Assembly (NCBI RefSeq): GCF_003856525.1
Contig: NZ_RJVQ01000002.1
Span: 496,001-560,000, forward strand
Direction: 5' to 3'
Source: Vibrio viridaestus
Lineage (GTDB): Bacteria; Pseudomonadota; Gammaproteobacteria; Enterobacterales; Vibrionaceae
DNA: 64,000 nt
The notes under the pieces were generated by a model. The model made no database searches, was not told where the DNA came from, and worked only from the letters and a program-made list of their open reading frames with translations. The position numbers and the translations under genes are program-made. Shown one piece after another: positions 36,975 through 46,782 of this stretch (positions within the stretch are counted from its first letter, which is position 1; every line of letters begins with the position of its first letter).

Positions 36975-37901
36975 ATGAGCAAATTTGCTATTGTATTTCC
37001 AGGGCAAGGTTCTCAATCAGTGGGGATGCTTGCAGAACTGGGTGAACAGTTTAATACAGTAAAAGACACATTTGCAGAGGCATCAAGTGTCCTTGGCTAT
37101 GATTTGTGGAACTTAGTTCAAAATGGTCCTGTTGAAGATTTGAATGAAACATTCCGTACTCAACCGGCCCTTTTGGCTGCTTCTGTCGCTATTTGGCGAG
37201 TATGGCAGGAACAAGGACTAGAACAACCTGCGGTTCTTGCGGGACACAGTCTGGGTGAATATTCAGCATTGGTTTGTGCTGGTGTTATTGATTTTAAACA
37301 GGCGATTAAACTCGTTGAGTTGCGTGGTCAGTTAATGCAAAAGGCAGTACCTGCAGGTACTGGTGCGATGTATGCAATTATCGGTCTGGATGATGCAGCT
37401 ATTGCGGCCGCTTGTGAGCAAGCGGCTGAAGGTCAGGTTGTATCACCGGTAAACTTTAACTCTCCAGGACAAGTTGTGATTGCGGGAAACAAAGAGGCAG
37501 TTGAAAGAGCTGGTGCTTTGTGTAAAGAAGCGGGTGCTAAACGTGCGCTTCCATTACCTGTATCGGTACCTTCTCACTGTGCTCTCATGAAGCCAGCTGC
37601 AGATAAGTTAGCTGAAGCACTAAAAGAGATTGAATTCAATTCCCCAGCGATTCCCGTTATCAATAACGTAGATGTTATCGCTGAGACATCGCCTGAAAAT
37701 ATTAAAAATGCACTCGTTCGTCAGCTATATAGCCCAGTGCGTTGGACCGAAGGCGTGCAGAAAATGCATGAACAAGGCGTAGAAAAACTTATTGAAGTTG
37801 GACCAGGTAAAGTACTCACTGGCCTAGCAAAACGTATCGTAAAAGCACTTGATGCTGCTGCCGTAAATGATTCGGCATCATTTGAAGTAGTCAAGTCATA
37901 A
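36975..37901 (+). CDS. fabD: Malonyl-CoA:ACP transacylase
   Basis: A 308-residue transacylase moving malonyl groups from CoA to ACP. The nucleophile is S92 in AGHSLGEYSA, the N-terminal signature is VFPGQGSQSVGM, and the active-site His is in VPSHCALM. Follows fabH by 74 bases. Confidence 0.98.
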   Translation: MSKFAIVFPGQGSQSVGMLAELGEQFNTVKDTFAEASSVLGYDLWNLVQNGPVEDLNETFRTQPALLAASVAIWRVWQEQGLEQPAVLAGHSLGEYSALVCAGVIDFKQAIKLVELRGQLMQKAVPAGTGAMYAIIGLDDAAIAAACEQAAEGQVVSPVNFNSPGQVVIAGNKEAVERAGALCKEAGAKRALPLPVSVPSHCALMKPAADKLAEALKEIEFNSPAIPVINNVDVIAETSPENIKNALVRQLYSPVRWTEGVQKMHEQGVEKLIEVGPGKVLTGLAKRIVKALDAAAVNDSASFEVVKS

Positions 37902-37915
37902 CAGGAAAGGGAAAC

Positions 37916-38662
37916 ATGAGTAATTTCATGAATCTAGAAGGTAAAGTTGCTTTAGTGACTGGCGCGAGTCGTGGTATTGGTCGAGCTATCGCTGAACTCT
38001 TGGTTGAGCGTGGTGCGAAAGTTATTGGTACTGCGACAAGTGAAAGTGGTGCTACTGCTATCAGTGAATATTTAGGCTCAAACGGTAAAGGTTTAGCGTT
38101 AAATGTCACTGATGTTGAATCTATTGATGCTGTACTTAAGTCAATTAATGACGAATTTGGTGCCATAGATATTTTGGTCAATAATGCTGGGATCACTCGT
38201 GATAACCTGCTAATGCGCATGAAAGACGATGAGTGGCTGGATATTCTAGATACTAATTTAACATCGATTTTCCGCCTATCTAAGGCCGTTCTGCGTGGTA
38301 TGATGAAAAAACGTGCTGGTCGTATCATCAACATTGGTTCTGTTGTTGGTACTATGGGCAATGCAGGACAAGCAAATTACTCAGCAGCTAAGGCTGGAGT
38401 AATTGGTTTCACAAAATCAATGGCTCGTGAAGTTGCTTCACGCGGTGTCACAGTAAATACTGTTGCGCCTGGATTTATTGAAACTGATATGACAAAAGCA
38501 CTGAATGATGACCAAAGAGCTGCTACACTTGCACAAGTTCCAGCTGGTCGCTTGGGTGATCCTCGCGAAATTGCATCAGCAGTCGCATTTTTAGCTTCTC
38601 CGGAAGCTGCATATATTACTGGTGAAACGTTACACGTCAACGGTGGTATGTACATGGTATAG
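37916..38662 (+). CDS. fabG: 3-oxoacyl-ACP reductase FabG
   Basis: A 248-residue NADPH-dependent short-chain reductase. It carries TGASRGIG for the cofactor, NNAGITRDN, the catalytic Ser in IGSVVGTMG and the YSAAK motif. Start 37916 is preferred over ATG 37928 (which gives the 244-residue E. coli-type start) because AGGAAAGGG lies just upstream of it. Confidence 0.97.
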   Translation: MSNFMNLEGKVALVTGASRGIGRAIAELLVERGAKVIGTATSESGATAISEYLGSNGKGLALNVTDVESIDAVLKSINDEFGAIDILVNNAGITRDNLLMRMKDDEWLDILDTNLTSIFRLSKAVLRGMMKKRAGRIINIGSVVGTMGNAGQANYSAAKAGVIGFTKSMAREVASRGVTVNTVAPGFIETDMTKALNDDQRAATLAQVPAGRLGDPREIASAVAFLASPEAAYITGETLHVNGGMYMV

Positions 38663-38885
38663 TGTTTTTTTGAAAAGATTAAAAAATTTATGTTTTTAAC
38701 CTTTTCGCTAAAAAAATCACTGAGTGCGCAACTTTTGTGCATGATTTAAGTCAATTATGGTCAGAATTTCGGTTAAAATCGTCAATTTTGTGGTTTGACC
38801 AGCGATGACCCTCTTGCAACTTTCCCTAGTTCTAATAAACTACGGAAACATCGCATAGAGCGAAATCTGTAAAGGAAAAGAAAAA

Positions 38886-39119
38886 ATGAGCAACATCGAA
38901 GAACGCGTAAAGAAAATCATTGTTGAACAGCTAGGTGTAGACGAAGCTGAAGTTAAAAACGAAGCTTCTTTCGTTGAAGACCTAGGTGCTGATTCTCTAG
39001 ACACTGTAGAGCTAGTTATGGCTCTTGAAGAAGAATTCGACACTGAGATTCCTGATGAAGAAGCAGAGAAGATCACTACTGTTCAAGCTGCGATCGACTA
39101 CGTAAATAGCGCTCAGTAA
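38886..39119 (+). CDS. acpP: Acyl carrier protein
   Basis: A 77-residue acidic four-helix protein; S37 in [11 protein letters not shown] receives the phosphopantetheine arm. Strongly biased codons, as expected for a very abundant protein. The 223-base gap before it is AT-rich and probably holds its own promoter; the terminator after it limits read-through to fabF. Confidence 0.98.
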   Translation: MSNIEERVKKIIVEQLGVDEAEVKNEASFVEDLGADSLDTVELVMALEEEFDTEIPDEEAEKITTVQAAIDYVNSAQ

Positions 39120-39129
39120 TCTATCTCTC

Positions 39130-39158
39130 CAGGCGGTCTTCTGACCGCCTGAGTTTTT
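39130..39158 (+). terminator. Terminator after acpP
   Basis: CAGGCGGTC, TTCT loop, GACCGCCTG then AGTTTTT; 11 bases after the stop codon. Confidence 0.92.
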
Positions 39159-39213
39159 ACTTAATCATCATCTACCCCTCTCATAAGAATTGTACAATTC
39201 CGGAGAAATGATT

Positions 39214-40458
39214 GTGTCCAAGCGTCGTGTCGTTGTCACTGGCATGGGAATGTTGTCACCAGTTGGCAACACAGTAGAATCTTCGTGGAAAGCCCTGCTA
39301 GAAGGTCAAAGTGGTATCTGTAATATCGAACACTTTGATACCAGTAATTTTTCAACTCGTTTCGCAGGTTTAGTCAAAGACTTTAATTGCGAAGAGTACA
39401 TGTCAAAAAAAGATGCTCGTAAAATGGATTTGTTTATCCAGTACGGTATCGCAGCTGGCATTCAAGCCCTAGATGATTCTGGTCTTGAGATTACAGAAGA
39501 AAATGCACCCCGAGTTGGTGTTGCAATAGGTTCTGGTATTGGTGGTCTGGATCTCATCGAGAAAGGTCATCAAGCATTAGTTGAGAAGGGTCCTCGCAAA
39601 GTTAGCCCATTCTTCGTTCCTTCAACTATCGTAAATATGGTTGCGGGTAACTTATCTATTATGCGTGGACTTCGTGGACCAAACATTGCTATTTCAACAG
39701 CGTGTACAACTGGTCTGCATAACATTGGTCATGCTGCGCGTATGATCGCCTATGGTGATGCCGATGCAATGGTTGCAGGTGGTGCAGAAAAAGCATCAAC
39801 TCCATTGGGTATTGCTGGATTCGGTGCTGCCAAAGCGCTGTCGACTCGTAATGATGAACCTCAAAAAGCTTCTCGTCCTTGGGATAAAGACCGTGATGGT
39901 TTCGTTCTAGGTGATGGTGCAGGTGTGATCGTTCTTGAAGAGTACGAACATGCAAAAGCGCGTGGCGCAAAAATTTATGCTGAGCTTGTTGGTTTTGGAA
40001 TGTCTGGCGATGCTTATCACATGACATCTCCAAGTGAAGATGGTTCTGGTGGCGCTCTAGCAATGGAAGCGGCTATGCGTGATGCTAAGGTTGAGGGTAC
40101 TCAAATTGGCTATGTAAACGCTCACGGAACATCGACTCCAGCAGGTGATATCGCTGAACTAAAAGGTATTAAACGTGCCCTTGGTGAAGCTGGAGCGAAG
40201 CAAGTTCTGGTATCTTCGACTAAATCAATGACTGGTCACCTTCTTGGTGCTGCTGGTTCTGTTGAGGCGATTATCACGATAATGTCTTTGGTTGATCAAA
40301 TGGTTCCACCAACGATAAACCTTGATAATCCTGAAGATGACATCGATGTTGATCTTGTTCCTCATACTGCACGTAAAGTGGAAGGTATGGAATATGCCAT
40401 CTGTAACTCATTTGGGTTCGGTGGTACAAATGGTTCACTGATCTTCAAGAAAATATAG
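39214..40458 (+). CDS. fabF: 3-oxoacyl-ACP synthase II (FabF)
   Basis: A 414-residue elongating ketosynthase. The nucleophile is C164 in [13 protein letters not shown]; the two histidines lie in [11 protein letters not shown] and [15 protein letters not shown] place the start at GTG 39214 (then SKRRVVVTG), not the ATG six bases earlier: CGGAG at 39201-39205 is eight bases from the GTG but only two from the ATG, and the product then matches E. coli FabF (413). Relevant to temperature control of fatty-acid unsaturation. Confidence 0.97.
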   Translation: MSKRRVVVTGMGMLSPVGNTVESSWKALLEGQSGICNIEHFDTSNFSTRFAGLVKDFNCEEYMSKKDARKMDLFIQYGIAAGIQALDDSGLEITEENAPRVGVAIGSGIGGLDLIEKGHQALVEKGPRKVSPFFVPSTIVNMVAGNLSIMRGLRGPNIAISTACTTGLHNIGHAARMIAYGDADAMVAGGAEKASTPLGIAGFGAAKALSTRNDEPQKASRPWDKDRDGFVLGDGAGVIVLEEYEHAKARGAKIYAELVGFGMSGDAYHMTSPSEDGSGGALAMEAAMRDAKVEGTQIGYVNAHGTSTPAGDIAELKGIKRALGEAGAKQVLVSSTKSMTGHLLGAAGSVEAIITIMSLVDQMVPPTINLDNPEDDIDVDLVPHTARKVEGMEYAICNSFGFGGTNGSLIFKKI

Positions 40459-40486
40459 TTATCTGACAGAGTTGAGACTTGTCTAT

Positions 40487-40520
40487 AAACGGCTTAGTGC
40501 GTAGCATTAAGCCGTTTCTT
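40487..40520 (+). terminator. Terminator between fabF and pabC
   Basis: AAACGGCTTA ... TAAGCCGTTTCTTTTT: a 10-bp stem with an 11-base loop and T-rich tail, located 29 bases after fabF. Confidence 0.8.
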
Positions 40521-40537
40521 TTTACAGGTATACTGAT

Positions 40538-41341
40538 ATGTTTTGGATTAACGGACAATTAGCAGAATCTGTATCGACTTCAGATCGCTCTTTTCAATAC
40601 GGTGATGGTTGTTTTTCGACAATCTTGACACGTAATGGATATCCGCAATTGTGGGATTACCACCTTAAGCGTTTACAGTCCTCATTAACTCGTTTAGCCA
40701 TTACGCCACCAGACTGGAAGCAAGTCCTGACATGGATCAGCGATATTGCACTACCTGATGACAAGGCAGGAGTTAAACTGCATATCAGTCGGGGCAAAGG
40801 TGGCAGAGGCTACAGCCCTAAAGGTATATCGCAACCCTCAGTTACTCTAAGTCGTTTTCTCTATCCGGAACACTATGGAGATTGGCAGCAGAACGGCATT
40901 GATTTGATCGTCTGTGATACCCGTCTCGGTATTAACCCATTACTTGCCGGCATGAAACATAATAATCGCCTCGAGCAGGTTTTGATTAAAAATGAGTTAG
41001 AACAAAAGCAGGCGACAGATGGTGTTGTTTTGGATATCTCCGGTCATGTCATAGAAGCGTCTATGGCGAATATTTTCTGGGTCAGCGATGACACTCTTTA
41101 TACCCCTCAATTACATCAGTCCGGTGTGGCTGGTGTTATGAGGCATAAAATTCTTGAGCTCTCGTCTCAGCATTCTTTACGTGTGGTTGAAAGCAGCTAC
41201 GTTCTAGATGACTTATTCGCGGCGAAAGAAGTGTTTATCTGTAACGCCCTCCTTGGTATTGCACCTGTTAAAGCAATTGAAAATCAAAAGTTTACCATTG
41301 GTAAAACTACAAAATACTTACAAAAACGGGTTTTAACGTGA
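40538..41341 (+). CDS. pabC: Aminodeoxychorismate lyase
   Basis: A 267-residue PLP fold-type IV enzyme that forms p-aminobenzoate and pyruvate for folate synthesis. The cofactor lysine is in GMKHNNRLEQVL. It overlaps mltG by four bases (GTGA), so the two are translationally coupled, the same order as in E. coli. Confidence 0.94.
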   Translation: MFWINGQLAESVSTSDRSFQYGDGCFSTILTRNGYPQLWDYHLKRLQSSLTRLAITPPDWKQVLTWISDIALPDDKAGVKLHISRGKGGRGYSPKGISQPSVTLSRFLYPEHYGDWQQNGIDLIVCDTRLGINPLLAGMKHNNRLEQVLIKNELEQKQATDGVVLDISGHVIEASMANIFWVSDDTLYTPQLHQSGVAGVMRHKILELSSQHSLRVVESSYVLDDLFAAKEVFICNALLGIAPVKAIENQKFTIGKTTKYLQKRVLT

Positions 41342-42354
41342 TAAAGAAGTTATTTATTGTAGCATTCGTCGCTGTTGTCATCTTGGTGAGTGCTGGTAAA
41401 GCATTTTTAGATTCATCTGTAGAGCAGTTTGTAGGTCAGCCTCTAAAGATTAAAGAGAATCAATTAATCGATGTCAAAAGGGGCTCATCAATGCAGTCGG
41501 TGCTTTCCCAGTTAGAGAGTCACCAGTGGATAGAATCGTCATGGGTTGCGCGTTTTCTCCATCACGTTGAGCCATCATTATCCAGAATTAAAGCGGGTAC
41601 TTATCAATTAGCCGCTGGGGAGTCACTTAAAGCGGCCCTCATCAAGATGGTCGATGGCCAGGAATATCAGTTTTCGATTACTTTTGTCGAAGGAAGTCGA
41701 TTCTCTGAATGGCGTAAAGCTTTGTCTGACACCTCTGGAATTAAGCACACTCTCGGTAATATGAGTGAGGATGATATCGCCTCAGCTCTTGGAATAGAGC
41801 ATAAAAAATTGGAAGGGCTGTTTTTAGCTGAAACTTACAATTTTACCTCTGGAACTAAAGATATTGATATTTTACGCAGAGCACATAAAAAGCTCGAGAT
41901 CATATTAAATAAGGCTTGGGAGAACAGGCAGGAAGGACTCCCTTTGAAAACACCTTATGAAGCATTAACTCTTGCTTCTATCATTGAAAAAGAAACCGCG
42001 ATAGAGAGTGAGAGAAGGCAGGTCGCCTCCGTTTTTGTTAATCGGTTGAAACGAGGGATGCGATTACAGACTGACCCTACCGTTATTTACGGCATGGGAG
42101 ATAAATACGATGGCAATATAAGGAAGCGAGATTTATCGACAAGAACGCCTTACAATACTTATGTCATTAATGGCTTGCCACCCACGCCTATTGCAATGCC
42201 AGGAACAAAATCTATAGAGGCAGCTCTACAGCCGGATGATACGAAATACCTTTATTTTGTTGCGAGTGGTAAAGGGGGGCATGTGTTTTCGAAAACATTA
42301 GTAGAACACAATCGTGCAGTGCGGCGTTATCTTAAACAACTAAAACAGAATTGA
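41338..42354 (+). CDS. mltG: Endolytic murein transglycosylase MltG
   Basis: A 338-residue single-pass inner-membrane protein (N-terminal helix about 3-20) with a LysM-like region and the YceG catalytic domain. ASIIEKETAIESERRQVASVFVNRL carries the catalytic glutamate and LQTDPTVIYG the next family motif. It cuts nascent glycan strands and is proposed to end peptidoglycan polymerisation. GTG start overlapping pabC. Confidence 0.95.
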   Translation: MIKKLFIVAFVAVVILVSAGKAFLDSSVEQFVGQPLKIKENQLIDVKRGSSMQSVLSQLESHQWIESSWVARFLHHVEPSLSRIKAGTYQLAAGESLKAALIKMVDGQEYQFSITFVEGSRFSEWRKALSDTSGIKHTLGNMSEDDIASALGIEHKKLEGLFLAETYNFTSGTKDIDILRRAHKKLEIILNKAWENRQEGLPLKTPYEALTLASIIEKETAIESERRQVASVFVNRLKRGMRLQTDPTVIYGMGDKYDGNIRKRDLSTRTPYNTYVINGLPPTPIAMPGTKSIEAALQPDDTKYLYFVASGKGGHVFSKTLVEHNRAVRRYLKQLKQN

Positions 42355-42360
42355 TACGTA

Positions 42361-42993
42361 ATGAAAGCAAAATTTATTGTCGTTGAAGGACTTGAGGGAG
42401 CAGGAAAAAGCACTGCTATTCAGACCGTTGTAAATGTGCTCAAACAGCATGGCATAAAAGACTTAGAGCAGACTAGGGAACCTGGTGGAACGGTACTTGC
42501 GGAAAAAATGCGAGAGTTGGTTAAACATGAGCATGAAGGCGAGATTCTTCAGGACACAACAGAGTTACTTCTTATGTATGCTGCTAGAGTACAGTTAGTT
42601 GAGACCATAATCAAACCTGCTTTGCAAAATGGCCACTGGGTTGTCGGAGATAGACATGATATGTCATCACAGGCTTACCAAGGTGGTGGTCGAGGTATTG
42701 ATGCTCATGTAATGCATGCACTGCGAGATATTACACTAAAGGGATTTAAACCTGATTTTACGTTGTACATGGATATTGATCCTAAAATCGGTTTAGAACG
42801 AGCAAGAGGCCGTGGAGAATTAGATCGTATTGAAAAGATGGACTTAAGTTTTTTCGAGAGGACAAGAGATGCTTATCTTGCTATCGCCAAGAAAGATGAA
42901 AGTGTTGCGATTATCAATGCACAACAACCATTAGAGAACGTAACGAGAGATATCATAGCGGCTCTGACTCACTGGTTGAGCAATCAGCCATAA
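42361..42993 (+). CDS. tmk: Thymidylate kinase
   Basis: A 210-residue kinase that makes dTDP from dTMP. P-loop [10 protein letters not shown] (9-18), DR(H) motif [19 protein letters not shown] and lid-region [10 protein letters not shown] are present. Six bases after mltG. Confidence 0.97.
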   Translation: MKAKFIVVEGLEGAGKSTAIQTVVNVLKQHGIKDLEQTREPGGTVLAEKMRELVKHEHEGEILQDTTELLLMYAARVQLVETIIKPALQNGHWVVGDRHDMSSQAYQGGGRGIDAHVMHALRDITLKGFKPDFTLYMDIDPKIGLERARGRGELDRIEKMDLSFFERTRDAYLAIAKKDESVAIINAQQPLENVTRDIIAALTHWLSNQP

Positions 42994-43004
42994 GGAATAC
43001 GTCA

Positions 43005-43958
43005 ATGTTACCTTGGTTATTACCTGCGTGGAATCAGTGGCTTAATACGCTAAACAATGATCATCTGTCCTCTTCAACCCTGCTAGTGACTGATAAAGGC
43101 TGTGGCGCAGATGTGTTAGTTGAACAAATGGCAAAGGGTCTACTGTGTAAAAATGGCCATGAAGCTTGTGGGTTTTGTCATAGCTGTCAGTTATTTGATG
43201 CACAATCGCATCCTGATTATCATGTCATAAAGCCAGAAAAAGTCGGTAAATTGATTACTGTCGATCAGATCAGGGCGGCGAATAAAGTTGCAGTTGAATC
43301 ATCGCAGCTTGGCGGATTACGTGTCATTTTAGTTTCTCTTGCTGAGCAGCTGAATGAGTCAGCCGCAAACGCTTTATTAAAAACATTGGAAGAGCCAGCG
43401 GAAAAATGCTGTTTTATCCTAGTCAGTGAGCAATCGAATCGTGTATTACCGACTATTCGCAGTCGATGTCGCAAAGTCACGGTTACAAATCCTGTTAGAG
43501 AAGCCTCTTTAATTTGGTTGTCTGAGAAAGGCTATCCTGATATGCCAGGCTACGTCATAAAAATCAATAATTACTCACCTTTGGACGCTTTGGCGTTTAT
43601 GCAGCAGGATGAATTGGGTTCTTTTACTTCTCTTGAACAGAGTTTTTGTTCGTTTATTAGCCAGCCAGTTGCTCAGTTATTACCGCTAGTAAACACGATT
43701 AAATCTGACGCTATCAAACACTTAACTTGGCTATGGTATTGCTTGAGTGATTCATTAAAAATCCACCAGAACGTGAATATGCCTGACTATACTCCCAGTA
43801 GTCAGGAAATTGCCGATAAAGTGTCTTATGCTTTAGTGCATAAACAACTAAAGGCGTTAGTTGAGCTCATTAATCAGCTAACAACGCAGTCCGGATTAAA
43901 CGATGAATTATTAGTTACCAATTGGTTATTAGATTTTATTGAGGATCCATGTTTATAG
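43005..43958 (+). CDS. holB: DNA polymerase III subunit delta'
   Basis: A 317-residue clamp-loader subunit. The zinc module is visible (CKNGHEACGFCHSCQLF), and the SRC motif is in TIRSRCRKV. The P-loop of active ATPase subunits is degenerate (VTDKGCGADVLV), as usual for delta'. Overlaps tatD by 10 bases. Confidence 0.95.
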   Translation: MLPWLLPAWNQWLNTLNNDHLSSSTLLVTDKGCGADVLVEQMAKGLLCKNGHEACGFCHSCQLFDAQSHPDYHVIKPEKVGKLITVDQIRAANKVAVESSQLGGLRVILVSLAEQLNESAANALLKTLEEPAEKCCFILVSEQSNRVLPTIRSRCRKVTVTNPVREASLIWLSEKGYPDMPGYVIKINNYSPLDALAFMQQDELGSFTSLEQSFCSFISQPVAQLLPLVNTIKSDAIKHLTWLWYCLSDSLKIHQNVNMPDYTPSSQEIADKVSYALVHKQLKALVELINQLTTQSGLNDELLVTNWLLDFIEDPCL

Positions 43959-44725
43959 ACTCCCATTGTCATCTAGACAAATTAGATTATACAGAATTAC
44001 ACAACAGCGTTGCTGATGTAATTCAAAAAGCACGAGACGTGAATGTCGAGCATATTCTATCTGTTGGCGTCACCTTAGATGCTTTTCCTTCAATGATGAA
44101 GTTGATTGAACCTTTCGACAATGTTTCTGCTTCATGTGGTATCCATCCACTTGATGTTGAGAGCGCTTTTGCTCTTGATACGTTTCGCCAATATTGTAAC
44201 TTGCCCAAGGTAGTCGCTGTTGGTGAGACCGGACTTGATTACCATTATCAACCAGAAACCGCTGAATTACAGAGACTACGCTTTGATCAGCAGGTTTCAG
44301 TCGCAGTCGATGTTGATAAGCCACTTATCATTCATACCAGAAATGCTCGACAAGACACTCTCGATATCCTGCGTAATGGCCACGCAGAAAAGTGTGGGGG
44401 CGTTATCCACTGTTTTACGGAGGATATGACGTTTGCTGAAGCTGCAATGGATTTAGGATTTTATATATCGATCTCTGGAATAGTCACATTTAAACAGGCA
44501 ACTGAGTTAAAAGAAGTCGTTAAGCAACTGCCGTTAGATAGATTACTGATCGAGACGGATTCACCTTATCTTGCTCCAGTCCCTCACAGAGGCAAACAGA
44601 ACCAACCGGGATACGTTGTCGAAGTTGCTGCATATATTGCGCAGTTGAAAGGCATCTCTATTCAGCAAGTTGCAGAACAAACAACTAAAAATTTCCGTAA
44701 GCTTTTTTTAAAAGAAAAAATATGA
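43949..44725 (+). CDS. ycfH: TatD-family metal-dependent hydrolase YcfH
   Basis: A 258-residue TIM-barrel hydrolase. Metal ligands are visible in FIDSHCHLD at the N-terminus, GETGLDYH, HTRNA, GVIHCFT and LIETDSPYLAP. Relatives act as 3'-5' DNases or D-aminoacyl-hydrolases; the exact role of this paralogue is open. Last gene of the pabC-holB run and followed by the ptsG promoter region, as in E. coli. Confidence 0.93.
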   Translation: MFIDSHCHLDKLDYTELHNSVADVIQKARDVNVEHILSVGVTLDAFPSMMKLIEPFDNVSASCGIHPLDVESAFALDTFRQYCNLPKVVAVGETGLDYHYQPETAELQRLRFDQQVSVAVDVDKPLIIHTRNARQDTLDILRNGHAEKCGGVIHCFTEDMTFAEAAMDLGFYISISGIVTFKQATELKEVVKQLPLDRLLIETDSPYLAPVPHRGKQNQPGYVVEVAAYIAQLKGISIQQVAEQTTKNFRKLFLKEKI

Positions 44726-45165
44726 TCTCTTTTCCTGACATGGATTTTACGTAAGTAAGTTTGTTTGCAAGAGAATGTATTTTGTTAATTTTCTTTTATT
44801 TCAATTGGTTATTGGATGAAAGTGGTCTTTGTTAACAAAAATAAAAAAAATATTACATTACTAACATACCTTGGGTTTTATTTTTAAAGAAAAATTAGAT
44901 TTGTTTTGGGAAAATAAAATAAAAATCAGAGTGTTATGTTTTGTTTGGGCGCTTTTTATCCCCTTTTTCTACTGTGATCTAGATTTAATTTTAGAACTAA
45001 AATTTTAATCGCTATAGAAATCTTGAGGGGGGTCAATATATATTTAGAGCCGAAAAATATAATGCCACTTATGGTATTAACCATTTCACGCTAAGTATGA
45101 CGCTGTGGGGGTGAGCTACTTAGTGCATATAAATAGTAATAATAAAACTTAATCAGGAGCATATA
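44726..45165. promoter_or_regulatory. ptsG upstream control region
   Basis: 440 bases, very AT-rich, with no gene. It contains the palindrome AATTTTAG-AA-CTAAAATT at 44987-45004 (candidate Mlc/ROK operator), a partial CRP-like half site TGTGATCTAGAT at 44974, and the ribosome-binding site CAGGAG at 45153-45158. Confidence 0.6.
44987..45004. promoter_or_regulatory. Candidate Mlc (ROK repressor) operator upstream of ptsG
   Basis: A perfect 8-bp inverted repeat, AATTTTAG / CTAAAATT with a two-base spacer. It resembles the AT-rich, centre-varying operators of the Mlc/NagC group. Mlc is encoded 8 kb downstream and represses ptsG in E. coli. Binding here is inferred. Confidence 0.5.
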
Positions 45166-46782
45166 ATGAAAGGCTTTTTTAGTAAGCTATCTCAATCAAT
45201 TATGTTACCTATAGCATTGCTACCTGCTGCAGGTATCATGCTAGGGATCGGCGGTAGTTTTACCAACCCGACAATGGTAACGGCATACGATATTGGTATT
45301 CTACAAGACGGCACAGTTCTCAACAGTTTCCTACAAATTATGACTGCTGCAGGTGGTATTGTATTTGCTAACTTGCCAGTTATGTTCGCACTAGCTGTTG
45401 CAGTTGGTTTCGCTCGTACTGAAAAAGGTGCAGCGGCTCTAGCAGCTCTTATCTCATTCCTTGTAATGAACGTAGCTATCGCAAAGACGCTACAGGTTGC
45501 AGGTATGATTGATGGCGGTACAGTTGTGCTGATGGGCGAACACTACAACGGTGTTTTAGCGAATACTCTAGGTATTACTAATACATTAAGTATGGGTGTG
45601 TTTGGTGGTCTCATTGCTGGTGCATTCACTGTAATTCTGCACAACAAATACCATGATGCGAAACTACCTGACTACCTTGGTTTCTTCGGTGGTGCTCGTT
45701 TTGTGCCTATCATCAGTGCATTTGCTGCGTTGTTCTACGGTATTGTATTAACCTTTATCTGGCCTTTCTTTGGTGCAGGCTTCGGTGCTATCGGTCACGC
45801 TCTTGGTGAATTGACTGCAAGCGGCCACGGTTATGTTGCTTCATTCCTATTTGGTATTATTGAACGTTCACTAATCCCTGTAGGTCTACACCACGTATTC
45901 TACCTACCATTGTGGCAGACAGAAATTGGTGGAACGGCAACTATCGCTGGTGAAGTCGTTAAAGGTACACAGAACATCTTCTTTGCTTCTCTAGCAAGCG
46001 GTGATTTCTCACACTTTACTTCAACTAACTTCATGACTGGTAAGTTCTCATTCATGATGTTCGGTCTACCTGCTGCTGCGTACGCTATGTACACTCTTGC
46101 AGACAAAGAAAATAAAGCGGCTGCTGGTGGTCTGTTATTCTCTGTTGCTCTAACTGCGTTCTTGACAGGTATTACTGAGCCAATTGAATTTACATTCCTA
46201 TTCCTAGCTCCAGCTCTTTACTACTTCATTCACGTTCCATTGGCTGGTATCTGTTTCATGCTAATGGATATGTTGGGTGTTAAAGTTGGTATGACTTTCT
46301 CTGGTGGCTTCATCGATTACTCTCTATTCGGTATTTTGCCGGGTGTGACTGGCGTTGATAACCATTGGTATTACATCATTGCTGTAGGTGTGGTATACGC
46401 ATTCCTATACTTCTTCCTATTCCGTTGGTACATCGTTAAGTTCGACATTAAAACTCCAGGCCGTAAAGGTAGTGACGTTGCTGTTGTAACTAAGAAAGAT
46501 TACCATGCAGCAAAAGCAGCTGGCGCAGCTGGTGACAATGCTATTGTTGACCAAATGATTGAAGCACTTGGTGGTGCAGATAACTTGGTGGACGTTGATG
46601 CATGTATCACTCGTCTACGTATTACTGTTAAAGATGGTGCCTTGGTTAAAGACAATAACTACTGGACTCAACAACTTGGCGCTAAAGGTCTGGTTAAAGT
46701 TGGTGATACTGGTATCCAGGCTATCTACGGTGCACAAGCTGCAACTTACAAAGCACAGATTAACTCACGTCTGGGCCGATAA
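45166..46782 (+). CDS. ptsG: PTS glucose transporter subunit IICB
   Basis: A 538-residue membrane permease of the glucose/maltose PTS class. The EIIC domain (about 1-430, eight to ten helices, with KLPDYLGFFGGARFVPIIS and FLTGITEPIEF) is followed by a linker and the EIIB domain whose phosphorylated cysteine lies in DACITRLRI. No EIIA is fused, so it uses Crr. Position after holB-tatD matches E. coli ptsG (477 residues); the longer length is nearer MalX, so maltose/glucose specificity cannot be excluded. Codon bias indicates strong expression. Confidence 0.92.
   Translation: MKGFFSKLSQSIMLPIALLPAAGIMLGIGGSFTNPTMVTAYDIGILQDGTVLNSFLQIMTAAGGIVFANLPVMFALAVAVGFARTEKGAAALAALISFLVMNVAIAKTLQVAGMIDGGTVVLMGEHYNGVLANTLGITNTLSMGVFGGLIAGAFTVILHNKYHDAKLPDYLGFFGGARFVPIISAFAALFYGIVLTFIWPFFGAGFGAIGHALGELTASGHGYVASFLFGIIERSLIPVGLHHVFYLPLWQTEIGGTATIAGEVVKGTQNIFFASLASGDFSHFTSTNFMTGKFSFMMFGLPAAAYAMYTLADKENKAAAGGLLFSVALTAFLTGITEPIEFTFLFLAPALYYFIHVPLAGICFMLMDMLGVKVGMTFSGGFIDYSLFGILPGVTGVDNHWYYIIAVGVVYAFLYFFLFRWYIVKFDIKTPGRKGSDVAVVTKKDYHAAKAAGAAGDNAIVDQMIEALGGADNLVDVDACITRLRITVKDGALVKDNNYWTQQLGAKGLVKVGDTGIQAIYGAQAATYKAQINSRLGR

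Noticed and set aside
37891-38361. 156-codon minus-strand frame opposite fabG
   Set aside because: Mirror of the fabG codon pattern; no ribosome-binding site and no family resemblance.
39689-40063. 124-codon minus-strand frame inside fabF
   Set aside because: His-rich low-complexity product, wholly antisense to the conserved catalytic region of fabF.
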